Shown here piece after piece: positions 21,801 to 31,398 of a stretch of 64,000 nt of DNA. The notes under the pieces were generated by a model that was not told where the DNA came from, ran no database searches, and worked only from the letters and a program-made list of their open reading frames with translations. The stretch's first letter is position 1, and every line of letters starts with the position of its first letter. Origin of the DNA: Terana coerulea (lineage: Eukaryota > Basidiomycota > Agaricomycetes > Polyporales > Phanerochaetaceae); NCBI GenBank assembly GCA_024811115.1, contig JAKOGH010000835.1, forward strand, positions 62,001 through 126,000. The letters are read 5' to 3'. The position numbers and the translations under genes are program-made.

Positions 21801-22832
21801 TCACTCAACCAGCCTTAGGGTCCTCAGCAGTTCCACGAAATCCTCCGTCTCCACATCCCGCACCTTGACGTGGAAGGGTGCCACAGCCGCCCAGCCAGCG
21901 GCAGTGTAGCGTTCAACGCACTGGGGTCTGCATATTCTGGAGCCGCATGCGAGAAAAGCACGTCGAAGGAGGCGATTCCGTCGGTCGGGGTATCACCGAT
22001 GGCGCAATGCTGGCAGCGAAAGACGAAGACGGCTTTCTTGTCCGTGTAGAAAGAGAGCGGGGAGAGAGTGACGCGAGCACCAGTGACTGGAACGTTGCTC
22101 TCTTTGTTTTCCCTATGCAATGAAATGTCAAGCTATGCTGCAGATTCTGCCTATGGCGCTGTGAGACTTACGAAGTAAGAGAGTACTGCACAATCTGAAT
22201 GAAATCCTGAGAACCGTTGTCGTTGCCGGCCTCGTTACGTCTACGGCTCGTGTTAGTGTTCAAAGTGTAATGCACATTGAAGCTAGTACTCACTCTTGGA
22301 TGACAGACCGTAATGTCATCAAAGAGTCAATATTGAATCTATAAAGTAACTGTCACATAGGTATATCTGTTTGGCTCAATCACTCTCCTTACCGTGAAAC
22401 GTCTTCATCTGCCTTCTGGACACTAAACAAGAATCATGTAGCTCAGTTCATAAAGCCAAACTGTGGTTCTCACACTTGGTTTCCGCCAGTCGATTTGCCG
22501 GCTCGCAGGCTGGAAAACCCATAGGGAAGTGGAACCGTGAAGTTCGCGAGGAAGTCATTGCCGAATGCGCCTGCACCGACGGGTTTAGCAGGAAGCACGA
22601 AACCAAGAGCCACTCCGGTAGTGGACTCCTAGAAATTAAAAGTGAGCACAGATGTCGACGAGCGCGACCACCTCCACTCACGAGCTGTTGCTCAATATGA
22701 GCCGATCGCAGATTGACTGTCATGGTAGGATTTGTGAGAAATGCTCGTGCGTCACATATGGGACATACCAATAGCAGAGTAAGCAGAAAAGGGATTTGCT
22801 AGCAATACCGCAACGGCGACAAAGGTGTGCAT
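21801..22832 (-). CDS. secreted protein, weakly cytochrome/DOMON-like, one frameshift
   Basis: The start at 22832 gives a signal peptide (MHTFVAVAVLLANPFSAYSA). Exons then encode VNLRSAHIEQQL, a segment with GVALGFVLPAKPVGAGAFG and NFTVPLPYGFSSL, QKADEDVSR, FNIDSLMTLRSVIQ, and RNEAGNDNGSQDFIQIVQ. The last exon has ARVTLSPLSFYTDKKAVFVF, then RCQHCAIGDTPTDG. The FVFRCQHC stretch recalls the CDH-type cytochrome/DOMON proteins of wood-decay fungi, but this is a weak resemblance and heme ligands cannot be assigned. One base is missing in the run at 21923-21926: upstream reads EYADP and the next frame continues CVERYTAAGWAAVAPFHVKV to the stop. No transmembrane anchor follows. Cellular role unknown. 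Confidence 0.6.
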
Positions 22833-24315
22833 GCTGGGTGGGATTGAATGGTGCGCCTTTGCAAACTGCTGTAGACCGGCATTCTACAAGGCCAGCTTTT
22901 ATGTCTGGAGAAAAAAGAAATGCTAGGAGGCTTAGTAGAGCGAAATCAGCAGCCTGATGTCTCTGCCCCGAAAGGTTCGATGGTCAACACTGAATGTTCG
23001 AGGCTGTGAAAGTATGAACCCTTAAGATGAGAATGATGTTGAATATCATTGGAAAAATGCAGATGAACTTGCCTCATGGTACCTTTCAGTCACTATACTA
23101 GGCAATTGAATCCGCATACGAATCCACAGGTAATGGTACACATCTACGGCCCCGCTTCACGAATCTATCCGTGCCCGTATTTGTTGCTTCTCAGAATGAT
23201 AAGTCCCATGCCAGCAGCAGGTCGTCCTTACGGTCCCTGGTTGGGTGCTTGATACGTCACACGAGCATCGCCTCTCGTGGAAAAAAGATTTCATGTCGTG
23301 TGCTGAGGTGCTTCAGACAACAGCACGGGCGCCGTTCTCGCAACTCGAAGTGCCGCTGCCAGCCTGTGTGCGATCTCACCAGGTGAGAATTCAATACTGA
23401 GAAAGGAATCCGTCCATGCTGCTCACATCTTGTGCATACGAGTATCAAAGAAGGCCACTCGCAGGGCGGTGTCCATATGCCGTCGCACGGAGGTAGTGGC
23501 ACTGGAAGGAACCGTCGAAGCGTTGCCGCAGCCCGGCGCGTCAGGCCCACTTCAATTAGACGCCTGAGCCGTGGTGGCACCCACGTGGTCAATTGCCGAC
23601 AAGCTTCAGTGTGATACGAACTCCGACTGCTACATTTCACCGTCTACCACATATGCAGCGCCGGCCTCTTTCTCTGCCGTAAGGCAAGTTAATGGTAGGC
23701 AGGATGTTTTCGATGTACATATGCGCAGTGCTGGTTCCGCCAGTAACCCGGCAAGCATCACAGTTCGTACTGCTATCAAACTTCCATATGATAGTGCTTC
23801 GCCGTTTTTCAGCACCGGTGTGAGTGATTTTGTTGTCCGACTCAAATGCAGCTATGAACTCACAACATCATTCCACAACTCTCACCATTTCACCCCAAAT
23901 ATCACATCGTAGCTGTGGTCATGTCAAACGTATAATGGAAGGGTTCTTGGATGATACTTTCCCGTGTTTGTGGAGTTGTCATCACAATGCAAATGGACCC
24001 GAGCGCAAAATATTCACCTCACATAGGACGGGATAGTCTTCCACGAATTCAGTTCCTTGATCGGACCAAGAACAAACCCACTTAAGCACTCCAATGATGA
24101 ACAAAAACCGTACTTCCCAGATGAACTTCCTAGATGAACAACAGGCAACGTGACAATGGCCCGTAGATTTCACAGCTTTCGTGTGACCATTCAACTGACT
24201 CGACGATGCATTTAGAGCTTATATCGCACGATTGCTTACAAAGCACGGTACCTTCGTGGCGCATAAATACGCGCTCCTCAATGCAGCCCTGCTCAGGTTT
24301 CGGCAAAGTACGGCC
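22833..24315. other. intergenic, nothing recognised
   Basis: About 1.5 kb with only short, unpersuasive reading frames on both strands and no paired splice signals leading to a family I know. Confidence 0.35.
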
Positions 24316-25592
24316 ATGTCTTCCATCAGCATCCCCATTAGTTGCTTCATTGTTGAGGACTGGTTCAACGGTACGTAGCTTGGCCTGCTTACTTCCTCGA
24401 AAACGGCCCTCAATATTTGTGTTGCTTTAGGCTTGTATACTGCTACTGTACTTGGGACTCTCTGGGTGATGAGTACGTGACGCTTCTGGCATCGCAAGGA
24501 AGATCAACTAACTGGTGCTTTTCGTGTATATAGTCTTCACAAAACATTTCGAAGGCCGTCACAAGCGATGGCCCGCTGCGCTGGTGATAACAATGTACAT
24601 TTGCTCGACTATGCACGCAGCCCTTCAATGGTTCTTTTACTCGACTGCCATCAACAATAACGAACAGACCGGCGGAGGGCAACTCCTCGCCTCGCTAACA
24701 CATCTGGCTCCTTGGCTCGAGGCTACTGGCGACGTCTTCTTCTGCCTCAACATATTGATAGCTGACTGCACCGTCGTAAGTGGCGTTCGCCACTTGCCTA
24801 AATTGCCTTGACTTTGGTCCCTACAGATATGGAGATGCTGGGTTGTTTGGCAACGCCGCTGGACTGTCGTTATTGTGCCCATTTGTGCGACCGTAGCAGG
24901 AGTCGGTGAGTACTCTAGGTCTTTGTGGGTATATCAGCGGCTAATCGTGCGAAGTACTCGCTGGTTTCGTCATCGGCGACCAGGTACTGGCTTTGAAAAG
25001 CAACGTAACTTTCGTTGTCGTGGACAAAACCCACCAATTTGTCACATTTGCGACAGCGTACTTCGCACTTTCCATCTCCACTAGCCTCTTTACGACGCTC
25101 CTGATTATTGGGCGAATCCTTCACGTGCAATATGCAGCGAGGAAGCTAGGTTTCAAGTCTAGCGCATATACCAACGTGATGGAGATTTTGGTGGAGTCTG
25201 CAGCGCTCTACTCTGCAACACTGCTCATTTTTGTTGTTCTCAATTCGCGCGACAACATTAATTACTACTTTGCGCAGAACATACATGCACAAGTCGCGGT
25301 AGGTTGCTCTACTCAGTACGCACGTATTCTCGGTACTGACCTCAGACCGATACTGTAGGGCCTGTCTCCAACCTTGATACTCTTGCGCGTCGCCGCAGGT
25401 AAAGCTCGAAAAGATGAAGAATGGAGCACCAAACACTTAGAGTCAGTTCGTTTTGCGGACCTTTCCGACGTTATGCGGACGACTGTGACTGGGCGGGACA
25501 TAGAGCTTGGCCGTGAGGTGAGCGATGCGACACTCGATCAATTGACGACGCGCATGGACGGCTCTGCTCCGGAGCTAGAGGAGAAGAGTTGA
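24316..25592 (+). CDS. orphan seven-transmembrane protein (Agaricomycete family)
   Basis: Multi-pass membrane protein of unknown function. Start MSSISIPISCFIVEDWFNG at 24316. Helices follow in order: GLYTATVLGTLWVM, ALVITMYICSTMHAALQWFF, ATGDVFFCLNILIADCTV, IWRCWVVWQRRWTVVIVPIC, VLAGFVIGDQVLAL, FATAYFALSISTSLFTTLLI and SAALYSATLLIFVVL. The IADC…IWRCWVVW signature and the segment SPTLILLRVAAGKARKDEEW near the C-terminus are shared by many orphan 7-TM proteins of mushrooms. A hydrophilic tail follows. Introns near 24370-24430, 24472-24530, 24777-24826, 24905-24955 and 25300-25358 all keep frame. It is a separate family from the nearby DUF6533 proteins, although both are 7-TM-like. A receptor role is inference only. 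Confidence 0.8.
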
Positions 25593-25912
25593 GTTGGGAA
25601 GCAGGACGACCACTGCCATAAAGGTGGCCCACAGACTTCGACACAATGCCTAGTAGCTTTCAGCGTGCAGAGAACCCTCGCTTATTTTTGTAGTATGATA
25701 ATATAATAGAGGACCGACTTCACCTTGATCAAATGGAGGATACGCTGCAATCTGACAGTCCGGACAGGCGTTGGAATGGTCAGTGCCGGGGCCGATCCCG
25801 ACTCCCGCCTTTATACCCATAAATAGGCGTGGGAATCCCGCCCCACTCCCAACATGCGCACTGCGGGCCTGCGTGGCGCTCAGTCCACAACCTCCACCAC
25901 GACCGTATACCC

Positions 25913-27045
25913 ATGAGCTTTCAAGACATAGAAGCAGGGCTTGCCAGCCCTGCAGCCTCCCGCGCCGTTCCCCAATCTCAAGAGGAGTCCGCCTTTCTCA
26001 GCGTACAGTCGTCGCTTTCGCTGCAGGTGTTCAAGATCAACGCCAATGTACAAGGAATCTTGAAGCTGGTAGATCAGCTGGGGACGAGCAGGGACTCAGG
26101 GGCGCTTCGGAAGTCTCTGTGAGTGGATGTACGCTGGGATGTGACCGCTAATGCTAAGAGGGGACGCCGTGTAGGCATGACTTGGCCGAGACAACTCGCG
26201 CGATGGCCAAGCGTGGCTCCGATGACCTGAAGAAGCTCGCAGCACTGCAGGCAACACTGGTTAGTATGTCGCGTTGCCGTCTAGCGCGACGACACTCATT
26301 TTCCACCTTTCTTGACTGGATTTCCACCACTACAGCCAAGACACAAGACTTCCCTGCAGAAGACGTCGCATGACTTCCAGATGTCACTTGTTGCCTTCCA
26401 ACGCGCGCAGCAGGTCAGCGCGGAACGCCAGAGGACCGTGGTAGACGGAGTGAAGCATGCCGTAGAGGACGAACACCCCACGTACGTTCTCGTAACATTT
26501 GCAACCAAACGGAGTGCTGAAGATTGGGTTAGCGAGGAGCGGCCTTCGAGTCCAACGCCGTCCCAACGACAAGCCCAAGTACTCCAGACACAACTCTCGC
26601 CGCAGGAGCTCGCACACCAAGAGTCGCTTATCCATGAGCGGGAAGCCGAGATTCGTGAGATTGAGACCGGCATCCATGAACTGCACGAAATCTTCCGTGA
26701 TTTGGGGACGCTCGTGCAGGAGCAAGGGAACATGCTAGGTTTGTCCATGCCGTCTCCCGTGGAGTGCGAAGGATGCTAGGACGCTGATATGGGGCTCCAG
26801 ATAACATCGAGTCTAATATATCCTCAATCGCGGTTGATACGCAGGGCGCTGCGGAAGAGCTGACCACAGCACACGAATACCAACGGAAGGCTGGGCGGAG
26901 GGCAATATGTCTGATGTTGGTTCTCATCGTGGTCGTTGCGGTGGTACTTTTGGCAGTACGTATTCTGCTCATCGTTGCTCGTTGCTCGGCTGGCATACCT
27001 ATCATTTGTTGACGTTGTGGCTGTCTCGTTTAGATTCTGTCATGA
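25913..27045 (+). CDS. syntaxin-type SNARE (Qa; Pep12/Tlg2-like)
   Basis: Membrane-fusion protein of the endosomal/vacuolar or Golgi pathway. It starts MSFQDIEAGLASPAAS at 25913. An N-terminal helical region follows (VFKINANVQGILKLVDQLG … LHDLAETTRAMAKRG), consistent with an Habc-type bundle. The SNARE motif runs from IHEREAEIREIETGIHELHE through FRDLGTLVQEQGNMLDNIES, with the central zero-layer Gln in LVQEQG. A C-terminal anchor (ICLMLVLIVVVAVVLLAILS) ends at 27043-27045. Introns fall after KSL, ATL, HP(T), MLD and LLA. The intron at 26482-26532 is 51 nt and stop-free. The gene seems intact; Pep12 versus another Qa-SNARE cannot be settled here. Confidence 0.87.
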
Positions 27046-27349
27046 TACCTGGCTTTCTCAGTATGAGCACTGCCGTGGAATCCCATGCTTGTTCATTATG
27101 ATTATACATATCGTATGTACTACACCCGTCTTCACTGGATAATTTTACATCGCTTCTAGCTGGATTCCATAAGCCCGCAGCTTGTGAATACGATAATCCC
27201 GCATTTGAACCTTGAGCTACGGCCTCTGTGATGACACGAGCATCAGGCAGGGTGGTGGTGGCTGAGCGCTGTTGGACGTAATGAATTGTCAATAGGCGCA
27301 GACTGCTATTCCCTTCTCGCCGTCTCCTCCCACCCTACATGACATTTTC

Positions 27350-27686
27350 ATGACCGGATTGCAGCTTTCAATGACGAGTGAGGAAGGACGATTCTTAGAA
27401 GCATTGAGCAGTGAAATTGGTGTAGTGTCCACGGGTACAATATTTTTGCTTGCAGGATATCTAGGCGGTGTCTGCATCCTCCGCATCACCGTCGCCCTGC
27501 CATCACGGATGTTGAAACCTCCTCCGCAGGCTGATCCCAGAGGTATGTAGACCGTCACACTACCTCCATCGATGCCGTTCTTGCATCTCTGATCTCCTAT
27601 TCGTAGCCTTCCGACCCCAGAACCCAAGAGAGCACGACTTGGCTATCCGGAAACTATCTGACAGCGCGCTCGGTTATAGCGTGTAG
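27350..27686 (+). CDS. small single-pass membrane protein, family unknown
   Basis: Two-exon model of about 94 aa. Exon 1 starts MTGLQLSMTSEEGRFLEAL, followed by a hydrophobic helix (VVSTGTIFLLAGYLGGVCIL) and a proline-rich segment. The donor after CCCAGAG joins to AFRPQNPREHDLAIRKLSDS, and the protein ends LGYSV at 27684-27686. Support comes from the clean donor/acceptor pair, the frame continuity and the helix. I do not recognise the family. It sits between the syntaxin gene and DUF6533 paralog D, all on the plus strand. Confidence 0.5.
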
Positions 27687-27890
27687 GCAGTGCGGTTGTG
27701 CACGCCAGCGATTTCACCTGCCTCTCGGACAACAAACTCTGTCCACTGGTCGGGAGCCCTTACTATAAGACGTGGAAACCATGGCATCTGACCGCAAAAT
27801 CCTCCTGTATCTGCCCGCCGCCCGGATGCGGCACTGCACTGTGCTGTGGCCCATAACCCCATTCCTCCTCGCCGTACCCAATTCTGAGCT

Positions 27891-29924
27891 ATGCTGACGA
27901 TTCGAGACCAAACGATACCGACGTACCAGGTCGATGTTGCGCAGATGTACGTTCTCCCGCTCCACTCCTCTCCTGGATCCATGCTGATGAGGAACGCTAT
28001 CATGCAGACGGGTCACGATTGTAAGGGATTTTCAGGCTTTTGGAGTACCGCCGTGATTCAACCTCTCCTAGTATATGGGCTTCGTGAGCTTCATGATTCT
28101 CGTCTGGGATCACATCATCACCTTCGGTGACGAGGTCAGAGGCGCCCGTTGTATCTGGATGCGCAGAAGACTCACTCACGTGGGTACCCTTAGGTCGAGT
28201 ACGTTTGGAAGGGGAAAAAGGACCTAGTGAGTGCTATATGCATGGCATCTGTACTAGTCGCTAACGATGGGTATCCAGTTGTTTGGTTGTTTGCCCTGGT
28301 AAATTGCATGGTCCAATGTAGGGGAATGCCTGACTAAATATTCCTAGAATCGATATCTGACGCCCCTCGGATTCATCGTAAATCTTTTCGGTACGTGGGG
28401 CCCCGCCGCACTACTGTATATCCTCACAGCACTTGCACGTTTTATAGCGTATATGTCCCCTACGTGGACAGATGAAGTGAGTGCTTTTCCTTGTGACAAG
28501 CGTCATGCAGACGCTTAACTTTGATTATCGTTTTGCTAGAGGTGTCTCTGGTTCTTCCTTCATCGCACGTACTGTCACTGACCGCAAGAAGCAGATGTGA
28601 ACACTTCGTACGCTACGAAGGCAGCATGACTGTCATCGGCATCAATACAACAGCACTGATGATGCTTCTACGGTATGACTTCATCCAGTTCATCTTCCGT
28701 GGTTGTGAAAATCAATAAGCTTCTAGGGTATCAGCGATGTACTCTGGGAAGCCGTGGGTCATTTCGGGAGTTGCGTTTGCGTTCTGCCTTGAGCTGGGCG
28801 TCAATGCGTGGTTGCTTTCCCATGGGATAGGTGAGTCTGCTTTCCAGCCAATGACATGCATGCCGAGTTGCTGAGGCGGATCACAACAGCTGTACAACAT
28901 AATAAAGGAATACATGGTACGCATATTGCCTGTATCTGCCGTCAGTGTACCGCTCACCGCGTGTACTGCAGCATGTACTATGATTTTTGACGACAAGGTG
29001 TAAGTCGTTTACGACTGGGACATTTACTATCTTACCGGAACTCATTGGATGGCATGCAGTCCCGACCACCTAGCCTCAGCATCCGCTTGGCTGCCTCTTG
29101 CATACGACACGCTTGTCCTTCTTCTCACCCTCAACAGGACGTTGGGCCCTGTTCGCAAGAAAACCGCGGGAAAAATTGCGCACGTCCTCCTTCGCGACGG
29201 CCTATTGTACTATAGGTGTGTTGTGTGCTCGCAACACTGGTCTGCTGCCACAGTTCTGACCGGTATATTTACAGTGTAATATTCGCTGTAAATCTTGTCT
29301 TGACGTTGATGATAGCCGCGGCCCCTCCCGGTCTCCAAAACATTACTGCACAGTACGTTGATAGTTATGGTCATAGTGGTGCTTTGAGCTGATCGAAATG
29401 CCATCACCAGGTTGGAATATCTGTACGCAGAGTTTTATATCTGACATCGCTTTCATGAGACTAATCCGGCCTGCAGCCTCACCGTCGCTATGATGTCGCG
29501 CATCACACTGCATCTCAAGAAACAAGCGCGGTCACGTCAGGCCGACGCAAACCTCGACACCTGGAACTTCGGAACCATCCACGCCGCGAACACCCTCCGC
29601 TCTCGCCTCGCCTTCACGCGGTCGAGTGCGCTGTCCGTCGACCCGCCAGTGACGGTCACTGTCGAGGAGACTTCGGTCGTGCACGACGACCGCGGGCACG
29701 TGCTCATGAGCCAGCGGCGCGACCCCTTGTTTGTAGCCAAGGCTGGCAATGACTGGGAGATGATGGACCGGTCGACGACGGAGTGGTATGAGCTGCGGCC
29801 GCCTGCCCCCGTGGGTCTCTCGGGGCATGGAGATGGCCTGGGAGATGAGGCGCGGGAGGTTCGGCCGGGGTGGACGGGCATGGAACAGGGTGCTGAGCTG
29901 CGCTTTGGCGGCTACGCCGTCTGA
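27891..29924 (+). CDS. DUF6533 family membrane protein, paralog D
   Basis: Fourth local copy. Start MLTIRDQTIPTYQVDVAQ at 27891, the 13-nt exon 28008-28020 adding IRVTI, then YMGFVSFMILVWDHIITF-GDE / VEYVWKGKKDL, VVWLFAL and NRYLTPLGFIVNLF, AYMSPTWTDE. The 2-nt exon 28540-28541 leads into CEHFVRYEGSMTVIGINT. Further blocks are AMYSGKPWVISGVAFAF, PDHLASASAWLPLAYDTLVL, KIAHVLLRDGLLYYS, AAAPPGLQNITAQ and MSRITLHLKKQARSRQADA. The long hydrophilic tail ends RFGGYAV. All junctions keep frame. Its N-terminal exon is unrelated to those of B and C, and the upstream DNA is not part of the B/C duplication. Function unknown. Confidence 0.85.
28008..28020 (+). other. 13-nt micro-exon of DUF6533 paralog D
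   Basis: Flanked by CATGCAG and GTAAGG. It completes an Ile codon and adds RVTI before YMGFVSF. Confidence 0.65.
28540..28541 (+). other. apparent 2-nt micro-exon (AG) of DUF6533 paralog D
   Basis: AG lies between acceptor TTGCTAG and donor GTGTCT. The flanking introns are 28477-28539 and 28542-28594. AG plus A makes the Arg codon before CEHFVRYEG. Confidence 0.65.
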
Positions 29925-31398
29925 TTATCAGACAACGCATTGCATGCCGTCATTATTATATCTAACCTTCTCCTCTGCCGCAGTGCGGCGCCGCCGATGG
30001 ATAATGGCGCATGACATAATGCCCGTCAGTGTGGTAACAATGTAATGTACGATAGTCGTCTTGATACCTAACATGGTATTTATTGCTGGAGATAGAGAGG
30101 TTGCGTAGCAGTAGTTTTGTCGAGAAAATTCCAAGCTACACTCACAGTAATGTACCCAAGGTTGAATACAAGGGGCAGCGGCACGTTTGGAGAATCGATT
30201 CACCGTGTTTTGAATAGCAGTATGATTGTCTTGGATACGCACAGGTCATTCAGGGCTTCCTGCGGCTCACCCTCAGGCTTGACTGCGGTGTCCGTGGCTT
30301 TGCTGAGGGTATGTGTTCGGTTCGGACTGTTGTGACCATGTGTCGCCTGGTGCTCTGATGGTAAGAATAGGTAAGAATTCGTCTGAGAGATACAACTGAG
30401 CGGTTGCGATGAAACGACGGCGCAAACTCGCTGCGCATGCGAAAAACCGCATGCCGGGGCGCTGAGCTTACAGCAGTCAGCACCAGCGCAGTCCGTCGTA
30501 CTCAGATGAAGCAAGCTGTTGTGACTGTCCTGATATCTTGTCTCTCGCACTCCAGTGCTGAGGCGAGTTGAACCTTGGCCGTATGTCCGAGCTCCGAGGG
30601 CATATGTTTTCTGCGCCAAGACATCACAGGACAGCACCCGCTGCCGAACCTGAACCAAGGAACGGGTCAGCTTCCTAGCGGATCACTGTCAGGCACCGGG
30701 CAGCGACGAACGGCTTGGTTAAATAGCAGCTAATGAGCTACTTACTCGCTATAATCTTGTCCTAGGAAGCTAAGGCAAGCTACCAGCCAGATGCACCCAA
30801 CAAGCTACTCGTATTTATCTCTTCATGATCAGTCGAATTTCTATATATCCTGGAGCTGCGATGCAGCTGTGCACTTCTTGACCACTACGCCAGCCTTTTT
30901 AGGTAAGCCGGTGTCCGTGGGCGCCGTGCCGAAATGCCGAGCGGCGAGCGCTCTCGCTTAGGGTGCCGCACTCTGCCGCCAAATCGGGCTCACACGACTT
31001 ACATTCCACCGCCACCCACGCGCCTCGCACACCCGCAGTCGACCAGGCGATGTTGTCGGCATTTCGGAATAAATTTCAGAACAATTCCCTCTTGTTTTCG
31101 ACCAGAAAGGTTGGGGTGGGCGAGTAAAGCTGCAGGCTGCCTTTTTGTGAGGATGAAGCAAAGCAGAGTCCCTATGCTGTAGTTGAGATGGTAAGTCATC
31201 ATCTGCCGTCTGAGAAGATATCGGCTTCCGGATGATATCACGCATGAAGACATTGAGAGTTCATTGCCAAGAATTGAGAATGATGTTGTAACGAGGATGC
31301 CGACTGGTGGCCGGCACGGCTGCTTGGCCAGTCTGTGCATAAAACTGATCACACGAGCGACGACAACAGCTGCCCCGGGCCCCCATGCCACCCTCACC
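29925..31398. other. intergenic, nothing recognised
   Basis: About 1.5 kb between two plus-strand genes. Small open frames on both strands have no coherent content. The right end should contain the promoter of the Stealth-domain gene. Confidence 0.35.
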
